Assembly (NCBI GenBank): GCA_026989505.1
Contig: JALSJF010000010.1
Span: 1-34,535, forward strand
Reading direction: 5' to 3'
Origin: Cyclobacteriaceae bacterium
GTDB taxonomy: Bacteria; Bacteroidota; Bacteroidia; Cytophagales; Cyclobacteriaceae
Length of the DNA stretch: 34,535 nt
The notes under the pieces were generated by a model, which was not told the DNA's origin, made no database searches, and saw only the letters and a program-made list of their open reading frames with translations. Shown here piece by piece: positions 16,959 to 24,081 of this stretch; the stretch's first letter is position 1, and each line of letters opens with the position of its first letter. The position numbers and the translations under genes are program-made.

Positions 16959-17294
16959 CTAACAAATACCGGGGCCACATACCCCGTTATAACTATCGAA
17001 TAGCCGGTTAAACAACGCTTTAATTTCCTGCCATCTTTGCGGGTTGATACAATAACTTACCGATACCCCTTCAATGGTTCCCCGGATTAACCCTGCCTCT
17101 TTCAACTCGCGCAGATGCTGGCTGATGGTGGCCTGGGCCAGCCCCAGTTCCTGTACCAGGTCACCATTGATACAGGCATTGGCCTTCAGCAGGTACTCAA
17201 GAATGGCCACCCGGGCCGGATGGGCAAAGGCCTTGGCCGTTTGGGCCAGGGCATTCTGCCGGTCGGTAAATAAATCGGTTTTGGTTACCCCCAT
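16959..17294 (-). CDS. arsR: ArsR/SmtB-family repressor
   Basis: A 111-residue winged-helix repressor that releases DNA when it binds arsenite. The helix-turn-helix is LVQELGLAQATISQHLRELKEAGLI (46-70), followed by the wing GTIEGVSVSYCINP. Candidate thiol ligands are Cys41, just ahead of the recognition helix, Cys82, and Cys106 plus Cys111 in the C-terminal CGPGIC. The classic E. coli CVCDLC motif is absent, so the As(III) site must use another arrangement, as several ArsR subtypes do. First gene of the operon; probably autoregulated through the palindromic region just upstream. Confidence 0.93.
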   Translation of the reverse strand: MGVTKTDLFTDRQNALAQTAKAFAHPARVAILEYLLKANACINGDLVQELGLAQATISQHLRELKEAGLIRGTIEGVSVSYCINPQRWQEIKALFNRLFDSYNGVCGPGIC

Positions 17295-17303
17295 AAGCTG
17301 ACA

Positions 17304-17328
17304 ATTAATTACATTGCAATATTACGAT
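17304..17328. promoter_or_regulatory. Candidate ArsR operator upstream of arsR
   Basis: AATTAATT (17303-17310) is followed by the perfect 8-base palindrome ATTGCAAT (17313-17320) inside an AT-rich, partly symmetrical stretch, 10-35 bases before the arsR start codon. On the reverse strand TAATATTG here resembles the -7 box with one mismatch. Position and symmetry fit an autoregulatory site; the binding protein is inferred. Confidence 0.35.
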
Positions 17329-17449
17329 TTGTTGTGTAAAAACAATAGCTTCCTGTCAAGTAAAAAGGCAACATCCGGTGAATAATAACGTTACCTATTC
17401 CCGAAACAACGGCTATTGCCTACCTTAGCCCAAACTATTCATCAGGATC

Positions 17450-20044
17450 ATGCGTACTCGCCCGATTGTTCTTGTTGCGTTCTTCTTGCTACCCCTGCTG
17501 GGCCTTTCACAAGCCAGGCGGGCCAGGGCATTAATCGAAAAACAAAAACTACCGGAAGCCTATGCCCTGCTGCACAAAGGCCTGGCCAAAGACTCCCTCG
17601 CTGCGGCAGGGAAATATGTGCTGGCCGGCCTTTTCTTTAATCCGGCCTTTGAATACCAAAACCTGGATTCGGCCTATCATTATATCCTGGCAGCCCTCAG
17701 GGCCTATGAACTTACCGGGCCCAAAGAGCAGGAAACCCTGGCCAACCGCGGTTTTACCCCGGCCGTTTTTCAGGCCCTCAAAGAAGAAATTGAGCAAGCC
17801 GGCTTTGCCCGGGCCGTTGTTGGCGGCCGGGAAAAAGATTTTAGCAATTTCATCGCCCAATTCAGCACTTCGCCCCTCACAGACTCAGCCGTGGTGCTGA
17901 GAAATGCCGAGGCTTTTAAAACAGCCCGGGCCGTTAACACCTGGCCGGCTTATCACAAGTTTTTTACTACCTACCCGCAGGCCAGGGAAGCCCCCGAGGC
18001 CAGAAGGCTTTATGAAAAGCTCTTATATGAAGAGAAAACTGCTGATGGCAAGTTAGCCTCCTATGAAAAATTTTGCCGGGATTACCCGGCCAACCGGCAC
18101 CGCCCGCAAGCCGAGCAGCAAATTTATAACATTATTACCGGCAGGAACAGCCCACAGGCACAGCAAACATTTTTTACTTCTTATGCGCAAAGCCTTTTAG
18201 CCGGGAGGGCAAAACTCAAGTATTATACATTGGTAAGCACTGAAGAAAAAGAGCAATTATTAACTCCTGATTTTTTTTCACAGGAAGTAATTGACTCTAT
18301 TCGTTTCATTGAAAAACTAAAAGGACAACTTGCCCTGCCGGTAGTTCATGAGGGCCGTTTTCAGGTAATTGATGCTACCGGGGCCACCATCACCGGTGGC
18401 TTTGACAACCTTGGCCGGGACGACAAATGCGGCACGGGTATCCCCGGCATTATCCTGGCTACCGCAGCCGGCACAAACCTGGTGCTGGCCCTCGATTCAA
18501 CCGTGCTAAGCAACGGCACTATCAGCGCCATAGCCCGCCAGGAGCGGGGTATGCTTAAAGTTACCTCTGCCAAAGGGGTTTATTTCATTACTGAGGCGGG
18601 CTTCCGCGATAACCCGCATTATTTCCGTCAGGCGCAAATGGCCGGCCCGTACATTGCTTTCTATGACCGGGGGCGCTGGGGGCTGGAGAGCGTCACCGGC
18701 CTTGCCCTGCTGCCGGCTGAGTACGACACCCTCTTTCGTTTTCACCAACAACTTGTCCTGCGCCAGGGAAACAGGTGGGGGATTTTCCCCGAAACCTGGT
18801 TTTACCCTTTGCTTGAGCAGGAAAGTATTCCTCTGGAACTACCGTATGATATGATTAGTATTGAAAACCCCGATTATGTTTTGCTGGCCAACAAAGGTGA
18901 AATCGCCTTGATGGACAAAACCGGGGCGTTTGTTGTGCCCCTGGCAGCACAGGCAATAGAACTGGTAGCAGGAGGCTATTTTATCGACCGGGGCGACAGC
19001 ATCCTGGATACCCGCATCAACCACCGCTGGTACCGCGATATCTACCAAAACCACCACTGGGTTATTGGTGAAAAACCGGATACCATGGAAGTGTTTTATC
19101 AGGGCTCGTTGGTTTTTAAGTCCGATGATGCCCGCCCCCTCGGCACCTCAGCAGCTATCGTCACCTGGGCCGACAGCACGTTCTGTTATTTTAATGACAG
19201 CACCCGGTTATCCATTGCCCCGGGCGACAAGATCTTACCCCTCAGTACGATGGATGTGAACAGCCGGCAACGGCATTATTACTACGCTGCCAAAAACCCG
19301 GGCAAGGATGCCGTTTACGACAACCGGGGCCTTGAAATAAAAACCGGCAAATTTGATAAACTCCTTGACCTGGGCGAACAGTATATGTTAAGCAAAGTTA
19401 AACGGTCGTTCCGCCTGCTGAACGATAGCGGCAAGGTGGTTTTGCAGGACATTGATGCAGCCATCAGCCTGGGCAATGGCTATGTTTCTTACCTCTCGGA
19501 TGGGAAGTTCGGCCTCTTTAACCTGCTTAATAATACGCATAGTAAACCCCGCTACGACCGCCCTTTTGCCGTGTACCACGATTCGCTGTTTGTAGTGGTA
19601 AAGGACAATAAATATGGCCTTACCAACCGCCATGATTCGCTCATTGTACCCCTTTATTATCACGAAATACGCTACCTGAACGATAGTATTGCTGCCCTCA
19701 ACAGTAATTTCCGCTGGCTTTTTCAGGACCTTAACTCCGGCAAATTGCTGGTAGATAATATCCGTGATTATTGGCCTGTGGCAGACACGCAGGAACCCTT
19801 TTACAAACTTTTTAAAGGTATCGGTTACGGTATCTGGTCGCCAGCCCGGGGCCTGGTGCTGCCGCCAACCTTTGACGAAATAAACGTTAAATCCCAACAT
19901 GGGCAGCTCATGTTTGTAGCCGAAAAATGGGTAGAAGAGGCCGACCTCGTGGTGATGCTTTACTATAATCACCAGGGTAAACTGGTAAGAAAAGAAGTGT
20001 TGTCCACTGCAGAATACGAAGGTTTGGTATGTAGGGAGGAATAA
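17450..20044 (+). CDS. Large exported WG-repeat protein
   Basis: An 864-residue protein with a signal peptide (MRTRPIVLVAFFLLPLLGLSQA). Residues about 25-270 are alpha-helical and Ala/Tyr-rich with a tetratricopeptide-like look (AYALLHKGLAKDS, AYHYILAALRAYEL, repeated YEKF/YxKFF). From about 300 on come degenerate WG (KWG) repeats: GRFQVIDATGA, RGRWGLESVTG (near 405), GNRWGIFPETW (near 440), KGEIALMDKTGAFV, DGKFGLFNLLN (near 684), DNKYGLTNRHD (near 719) and GYGIWSPARGLVLPP (near 790). WG repeats form beta-rich structures of unknown partner; many Bacteroidota have such exported proteins. It is divergent from arsR (155 bases apart) and stands alone. Confidence 0.85.
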   Translation: MRTRPIVLVAFFLLPLLGLSQARRARALIEKQKLPEAYALLHKGLAKDSLAAAGKYVLAGLFFNPAFEYQNLDSAYHYILAALRAYELTGPKEQETLANRGFTPAVFQALKEEIEQAGFARAVVGGREKDFSNFIAQFSTSPLTDSAVVLRNAEAFKTARAVNTWPAYHKFFTTYPQAREAPEARRLYEKLLYEEKTADGKLASYEKFCRDYPANRHRPQAEQQIYNIITGRNSPQAQQTFFTSYAQSLLAGRAKLKYYTLVSTEEKEQLLTPDFFSQEVIDSIRFIEKLKGQLALPVVHEGRFQVIDATGATITGGFDNLGRDDKCGTGIPGIILATAAGTNLVLALDSTVLSNGTISAIARQERGMLKVTSAKGVYFITEAGFRDNPHYFRQAQMAGPYIAFYDRGRWGLESVTGLALLPAEYDTLFRFHQQLVLRQGNRWGIFPETWFYPLLEQESIPLELPYDMISIENPDYVLLANKGEIALMDKTGAFVVPLAAQAIELVAGGYFIDRGDSILDTRINHRWYRDIYQNHHWVIGEKPDTMEVFYQGSLVFKSDDARPLGTSAAIVTWADSTFCYFNDSTRLSIAPGDKILPLSTMDVNSRQRHYYYAAKNPGKDAVYDNRGLEIKTGKFDKLLDLGEQYMLSKVKRSFRLLNDSGKVVLQDIDAAISLGNGYVSYLSDGKFGLFNLLNNTHSKPRYDRPFAVYHDSLFVVVKDNKYGLTNRHDSLIVPLYYHEIRYLNDSIAALNSNFRWLFQDLNSGKLLVDNIRDYWPVADTQEPFYKLFKGIGYGIWSPARGLVLPPTFDEINVKSQHGQLMFVAEKWVEEADLVVMLYYNHQGKLVRKEVLSTAEYEGLVCREE

Positions 20045-20139
20045 AAAATTATTAGTTCGATAAGGCAATCTTTTCCCGCAACAATTTTTCTTGGCCGCCA
20101 ACAGCATATTTCGGAGTAGGGGTGCCGCCAGACAGGCGA

Positions 20140-20805
20140 TCAGGCCGAATAACCCGGTTGCAGGTATTCCTGCTTCAACAACGGGCATATTTTATAGCGC
20201 TCGTCATGGGTATCATGGTACAAGGCCTCCAGTAATTCATACACATGGCCCAGGCCCCAGGCCTTGGCCCAGGCAAAAGGCCCCAGCGGATAATTGGTGC
20301 CCAGTTGCATGCCGGTATCAATAGCATCACGGGTGGCGGTGCCTTCCATAACGGTATAATACGCCTCATTAATAATCATGGCGATAACCCGCGGGGTTAC
20401 CATTCCTACACGGTCATCAACCCGCACGGCTGCCAGCCCCAGTTTTGCCAGTAATTCATCCGCCTTGTCTTTATTGCCGTGCAGGGCCGATACCTCCAGT
20501 AAAGGCCGTTCTAAAAAGGTGGGATCGGCCGCCATACCATACAAAGCCGGGTTATCCCCACCGGTAAAAAACGCCAGCTCGGCCAGGCTGGTGCGGGTGG
20601 CATTGATAAACAAATGGATATCAGGTTTGCCGGCATAGTCAACCAGGTCATCCGGGCTGTCATCAACACGAAAATCAAAAACTACCGCCTCCCCTGTTCC
20701 GGGGATATCCAGGGCTCGTTCCTGTACTTCAACCTGAAGGTCAGGGTTAACCTTTTCTTTTATTACGGCCGTCTGGTGATCATCACCAATTACATAAATT
20801 TTCAT
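20140..20805 (-). CDS. Degenerate 3-hydroxyacyl-CoA dehydrogenase-like protein
   Basis: A 221-residue protein whose C-terminal 95 residues follow the helical domain of 3-hydroxyacyl-CoA dehydrogenases: RVGMVTPRVIAMIINEAYY (132-150), then GTATRDAIDTGMQLGTNYPLGPFAWAKAWGLGHVYELLEAL. The N-terminal half is short (about 125 residues against about 190) and lacks the GxGxxG NAD motif: it begins MKIYVIGDDHQTAVIK. The place of the catalytic HFFNP segment reads ALYGMAADP, without His. Both cofactor and catalytic signatures are therefore missing, so a dehydrogenase reaction is unlikely. A structural, acyl-CoA-binding or regulatory role is possible. It is divergent from ridA across 55 bases with a shared inverted repeat. 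Confidence 0.75.
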   Translation of the reverse strand: MKIYVIGDDHQTAVIKEKVNPDLQVEVQERALDIPGTGEAVVFDFRVDDSPDDLVDYAGKPDIHLFINATRTSLAELAFFTGGDNPALYGMAADPTFLERPLLEVSALHGNKDKADELLAKLGLAAVRVDDRVGMVTPRVIAMIINEAYYTVMEGTATRDAIDTGMQLGTNYPLGPFAWAKAWGLGHVYELLEALYHDTHDERYKICPLLKQEYLQPGYSA

Positions 20806-20826
20806 TTAAAATCAGGGGGTAATGCC

Positions 20827-20834
20827 TACATTTG
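20827..20834 (+). promoter_or_regulatory. Predicted -7 element for ridA
   Basis: TACATTTG matches TAnnTTTG exactly and ends 26 bases before the ridA start codon. The -33 position has only a weak TTTA-like sequence. It overlaps the left arm of the inverted repeat at 20830-20851. Confidence 0.55.
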
Positions 20835-20851
20835 GTCAAAAGTAACCAAAT
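20830..20851. promoter_or_regulatory. Perfect 7-8-7 inverted repeat between divergent promoters
   Basis: ATTTGGT (20830-20836), eight bases, then ACCAAAT (20845-20851). The arms overlap the ridA -7 box on one strand and flank the -7 box of the opposite gene (20837-20844), so one protein bound here would cover both promoters. The regulator is unknown. Confidence 0.5.
20837..20844 (-). promoter_or_regulatory. Predicted -7 element for the dehydrogenase-like gene
   Basis: Read on the reverse strand this is TACTTTTG, an exact TAnnTTTG match, 31 bases before the start codon at 20805. A TTTG (20869-20866 on the reverse strand) lies 21 bases upstream, two more than the usual spacing. It fills the loop of the 20830-20851 inverted repeat. 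Confidence 0.5.
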
Positions 20852-20860
20852 CAGATTATA

Positions 20861-21241
20861 ATGAGCAAAACTATTATCAATACCCCGCAGGCGCCTGCCC
20901 CCATCGGCCCTTATAGCCAGGCGGTAAAAGCCAATGGTATGTTGTTTGTTTCCGGCCAGATTCCTATCATCCCGGCTACGGGAGCGCTGGCAGAGGGCGG
21001 CATAAAGGCCGAAACCACCCAGGTGATGAAAAACTTGCAGGCTATCCTGGCAGAGGCCGGTGCCGGTTTCGGGCAGGTGGTAAAAACCAGCATTTTTGTG
21101 GCCGATATGAATGACTTTGCAGCCGTTAACGAGGTGTATGGCCAATATTTTAGCGAAAACCCTCCGGCCAGGGAAACCGTAGCCGTACGCACACTGCCCA
21201 AAAATGTGAATGTTGAGATTTCCTGTATTGCCGTGCTGTAA
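20861..21241 (+). CDS. ridA: RidA family enamine/imine deaminase
   Basis: RidA trimers hydrolyse reactive 2-aminoacrylate and other enamines released by PLP enzymes, protecting PLP-dependent proteins. At 126 residues it has the usual length. Signatures are PAPIGPYSQAVKANGMLFVSGQIP (12-35), the catalytic Arg104 in PPARETVAVRTLPKNVNVEI, and the C-terminal Glu119 in VEISCIAV. Reading frame and ends are clear. It has its own promoter divergent from the dehydrogenase-like gene and is followed after 108 bases by gltX. Confidence 0.96.
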   Translation: MSKTIINTPQAPAPIGPYSQAVKANGMLFVSGQIPIIPATGALAEGGIKAETTQVMKNLQAILAEAGAGFGQVVKTSIFVADMNDFAAVNEVYGQYFSENPPARETVAVRTLPKNVNVEISCIAVL

Positions 21242-21324
21242 ATTCAACCAATAACTGTTTGACAAGCAGTAGTATGCACAGGAAAGATTTCAATTACTTT
21301 ACCCGTTGGGCAAATAATCCGGGT

Positions 21325-21332
21325 TAACTTTG
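21325..21332 (+). promoter_or_regulatory. Predicted -7 element for gltX
   Basis: TAACTTTG matches TAnnTTTG and ends 17 bases before the ATG at 21350. It overlaps the last two bases of the repeated sequence ATAATCCGGGTTA (21314-21326). A TTG at 21306 is 16 bases upstream, three short of normal spacing. Confidence 0.5.
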
Positions 21333-21349
21333 TGCCGTAAATACTGCTT

Positions 21350-22876
21350 ATGGCGAAAGAAGTACGTGTAAGGTTTGCCCCCAGCCCAACCGGGGGCTTA
21401 CATATCGGTGGGGTGCGCACGGCCCTGTATAATTATTTGTTCGCCCGCAACCGGGGAGGCAAGTTTATTCTGCGGATTGAAGACACCGACCAGTCGCGCA
21501 AGGTGGACGGGGCCGAAGAGTACATTGTTGAGGCCCTGGCCTGGCTGGGTATTGAGCCGGATGAAAGCCCGCAGAAAGGGGGCGTTTCCGGCCCTTACCG
21601 GCAGTCGGAAAGGCTGGCCCATTACCGGCAATATATTGACCAACTGCTGGCGGCCGGCCATGCTTATTATGCTTTTGATACCCCGCAAGAACTTACCGCC
21701 ATGCGCGAAAAGCTGCAACAGGAAAAAGCCGCTATCCAGCAGTACGGGATCAGCACCCGTATGGGGATGCGCAATTCGTTAACCCTGCCGCAAGCCGAAG
21801 TTGAGGCCCTGCTGAAGTCAGGAACACCCTATGTGGTGCGGCTGAAAGTACCGGAGGGGCAAACCCTTGTAGTGGATGATGTTGTCCGCGGACAGGTTAA
21901 AGTTGAGTCGGCCATTATTGATGATAAAGTGCTGCTGAAAGCTGATGGCTATCCTACTTATCACCTTGCCAATGTAGTGGATGACCACTTAATGCAGATA
22001 ACCCATGTGATCCGGGGGGAAGAGTGGTTGCCCTCCGCCCCGCTGCATGTGCTTCTGTACCAACTACTGGGCTGGCAAAACGAAATGCCCCGGTTTGCCC
22101 ATTTGCCCCTGCTGCTTAAGCCCGAAGGCACCGGCAAACTCAGCAAGCGCGATGCCGACAAGCATGGTTTCCCTATTTTCCCCATTGCCTGGCATGACCC
22201 CCGCACCGGTAACACCGCTGACGGCTTCCGCGAGCACGGCTACCTGCCGGAGGCTGTGGTTAACTTTTTGGCCTTATTGGGCTGGAACCCCGGCACTGAG
22301 GAGGAAGTTTTTGCCCTGCCGCGGCTGGTGGAGATCTTTGACCTGCAGCGAATTAATAAAGCCGGGGCAAAATTTGACATCGAAAAAGCCAAATGGTATA
22401 ATCAAATATATCTGCGGCAACAGCCTGCTGACCAGCTTACCCGGCAGTTTCTGGCCGAAATCAAGCAAAAGGGGCATGCCTGTAGTGAAGCAAAAGCCCG
22501 GGCCATCGTGGCCTTACTTCTGGAGCGGGTGACATTTTTTGCCGACTTCTGGAACCAGGGGCAATTCTTTTTTGTTTTACCTGCTGAATACGATAGGCAA
22601 ATGGCCCGTAAAAAATGGGGCCGGGAGGTTGCCCGGGTGCTGTCCGCTTTTGCCCGGAAACTTACCGGGGAACGGGTGGCAGATACCGATGCCACCAAGC
22701 AAGCCCTCTGGGAAGTTGCCAATGAACATGGCCTGGGGCTGGGCAAGGTTATGCCGGGCCTGCGTTTGGCCCTGACCGGTGGCAGTGGCGGCCCCGACCT
22801 TATGCAGATCATAAAAATATTGGGTGCCGAAGAAACCGCCAACCGTATTCAGAAAGCTATTGCAACCCTAAACTAA
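21350..22876 (+). CDS. gltX: Glutamyl-tRNA synthetase
   Basis: A class I synthetase charging tRNA-Glu. The HIGH motif is in RFAPSPTGGLHIGGVRTALY (HIG at 18-20) and the KMSKS motif reads GKLSKRDADKHG (near 263). RIEDTDQSR and the zinc-free insertion typical of bacterial GluRS follow, then LLGWNPGTEEEVF and a helical anticodon-binding domain ending MQIIKILGAEETANRIQKA. At 508 residues the length is normal. The combination of RFAPSPTG and EDTD marks GluRS rather than GlnRS. It is followed six bases later by a 58-residue gene probably on the same message. Confidence 0.97.
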   Translation: MAKEVRVRFAPSPTGGLHIGGVRTALYNYLFARNRGGKFILRIEDTDQSRKVDGAEEYIVEALAWLGIEPDESPQKGGVSGPYRQSERLAHYRQYIDQLLAAGHAYYAFDTPQELTAMREKLQQEKAAIQQYGISTRMGMRNSLTLPQAEVEALLKSGTPYVVRLKVPEGQTLVVDDVVRGQVKVESAIIDDKVLLKADGYPTYHLANVVDDHLMQITHVIRGEEWLPSAPLHVLLYQLLGWQNEMPRFAHLPLLLKPEGTGKLSKRDADKHGFPIFPIAWHDPRTGNTADGFREHGYLPEAVVNFLALLGWNPGTEEEVFALPRLVEIFDLQRINKAGAKFDIEKAKWYNQIYLRQQPADQLTRQFLAEIKQKGHACSEAKARAIVALLLERVTFFADFWNQGQFFFVLPAEYDRQMARKKWGREVARVLSAFARKLTGERVADTDATKQALWEVANEHGLGLGKVMPGLRLALTGGSGGPDLMQIIKILGAEETANRIQKAIATLN

Positions 22877-22882
22877 CAGCCG

Positions 22883-23059
22883 ATGAATGATAAACAGTCG
22901 CCCGCAAAAGGCAAGGCCCACCCCGACCTTGGCAACTTTAGTGTTGCCGTAACCGAATTCGGTGAAATCGAAGGGAGTATTGACATAGATAAAATCAACA
23001 CTTTCCTGAACCATAATGTTGCCGATAAAAAACTCGGCAAAAAGCAGGTGCCGGGTTAA
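22883..23059 (+). CDS. Conserved-looking small protein downstream of gltX, 58 residues
   Basis: A 58-codon reading frame from the ATG at 22883 to TAA at 23057-23059, six bases after gltX. Its middle, FSVAVTEFGEIEGSIDIDKI, alternates hydrophobic and charged residues like a beta-hairpin, followed by a predicted helix NTFLNHNVADKKLGKKQ. Codon use resembles neighbouring genes, and the start codon spacing fits an operon. I believe similar small acidic/basic proteins follow gltX in other Cytophagales, but I cannot confirm this here. No cysteine, no membrane segment, so cytoplasmic. Function unknown. Confidence 0.65.
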   Translation: MNDKQSPAKGKAHPDLGNFSVAVTEFGEIEGSIDIDKINTFLNHNVADKKLGKKQVPG

Positions 23060-23167
23060 CGGGTAAGCTTTCCCTGTTTGGGCCGGCAAATAAGGCAAAC
23101 AACCACAGCTTCTTTTGTATCTGCCGATTAGCTGTTATATTGCAGGCAGAACCAATCTTTGCCGGTC

Positions 23168-23689
23168 ATGAAATACACCCTGCTATTTTTCGCCCTGATC
23201 ATCCTGGGTGGATGCAATACCAACAACAACGGTACCGTAAACCAGGAAATACACAGCGATTATGAAGACCAGACCATTATGATTGGCGCAATCAACTGGG
23301 ATGGCCTGACCAAAGAACCCTATGCCAACTGGTTTAAGCCTAACTATTTAAATTACCCGGTTGACACGGCTGCCCTGGCCACCATTGCCGATAAAATGGC
23401 GGACATAGAAATCGTGGTGTTTATGGGCACCTGGTGCGAAGACAGCCAGGCACAAGTACCACAGTTTTACAGGATACTGGATTATCTCCGCTACCCGCTG
23501 GGCAAGATGAAGGTGATGGGGATAGACAAGGCCGAAGACGGCTTGATCATCACCCCCGAAGCAGCCGAATATGCTATCGACAAAGTGCCCACTTTTATCT
23601 TTTTCCGGGATGGGCATGAATTGGGGCGCATCCGCGAGTACCCGGTAAAAACCATTGAAAAAGATATGCGGGAAATTATTGGGGGGTAG
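23168..23689 (+). CDS. Thioredoxin-fold lipoprotein with a single active-site cysteine
   Basis: A 173-residue protein from the ATG at 23168; a TTG three codons upstream is less likely. The signal MKYTLLFFALIILGGC has a lipobox with Cys16 as the lipid anchor. The rest follows the thioredoxin fold: VVFMGTWCEDSQAQVPQFYRIL is the active-site region, MKVMGIDKAEDG is the central strand, and VPTFIFFRDGHELGRI holds the cis-proline and final strands. The usual WCxxC is WCEDS, so only the first cysteine is present. It cannot form an intramolecular disulfide and may act as a monothiol reductase, peroxidase-like protein or binder. Location: inner or outer membrane facing the periplasm. Confidence 0.82.
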   Translation: MKYTLLFFALIILGGCNTNNNGTVNQEIHSDYEDQTIMIGAINWDGLTKEPYANWFKPNYLNYPVDTAALATIADKMADIEIVVFMGTWCEDSQAQVPQFYRILDYLRYPLGKMKVMGIDKAEDGLIITPEAAEYAIDKVPTFIFFRDGHELGRIREYPVKTIEKDMREIIGG

Positions 23690-23704
23690 GATCAATCTGA
23701 TAAT

Positions 23705-23931
23705 ATGAAGTATAGAATTATCTTCTTAACTGGAGTTATATTATTTAACATCTCCCTACTGTTTGCACAGGGTGTGGATTCTATAAGTCTACAGGTTAGG
23801 GGGGTAGAGAAGTAGCTTTTAGCTCTATACCGTTGCGAAAACATCAAGTAACTATTTTGCAGTTCATCAGCCCTGCGGGCGAAAAATTTGGTGTGGAACA
23901 TTATATAGTATTCAAAATTCACCTTACGGAT
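23705..23931 (+). pseudogene. Frameshifted small exported protein remnant
   Basis: From the ATG at 23705 the frame encodes a convincing signal peptide (MKYRIIFLTGVILFNISLLFAQ) and then GVDSISLQVRG before hitting a TAG at 23812-23814. The adjacent frame continues as REVAFSSIPLRKHQVTILQF and on to ISPAGEKFGVEHYIVFKIHLTD, stopping at about 23931. The two join if one base is added to the run of six G at 23799-23804, giving roughly 75 residues. The stretch is AT-richer than its neighbours. It may be a decayed gene, a phase-variable G-tract or a sequencing error. No family recognised. Confidence 0.45.
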
Positions 23932-23934
23932 TGA

Positions 23935-23984
23935 ATTATCCGGGTTACGTCATTATTCACGACCTGCGTGGATAATCCGGGTTA
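23935..23984. repeat. Short direct and inverted repeats in the gap before nadA
   Basis: ATCCGGGTTA occurs at 23938-23947 and again inside ATAATCCGGGTTA at 23972-23984; the same 13-mer occurs at 21314-21326 before gltX. In addition ATTATCC (23935-23941) and GGATAAT (23970-23976) form an inverted repeat with a 28-base loop. The remaining gap up to the nadA promoter (23985-24033) shows nothing else. Confidence 0.4.
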
Positions 23985-24033
23985 GAACAGGATAAGCATA
24001 GCAAAAAAACAAAGGGTAATGCGGCAATAAATC

Positions 24034-24065
24034 ATTGATAACAATCCCTGTTTGCCCTACTTTTG
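24034..24065 (+). promoter_or_regulatory. nadA promoter
   Basis: ATTG (24034-24037), 20 bases, then TACTTTTG (24058-24065), an exact TAnnTTTG box ending 16 bases before the ATG at 24082. This placement is also the reason for rejecting the in-frame upstream TTG at 24052, which lies inside the promoter. Confidence 0.6.
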
Positions 24066-24081
24066 CGGTAACGATAAAAGC

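Noticed and set aside
19388-20188. 266-codon reverse reading frame under the WG-repeat gene
   Set aside because: It lies almost entirely antisense to the WG-repeat gene, with composition typical of an opposite-strand shadow and no family motif.
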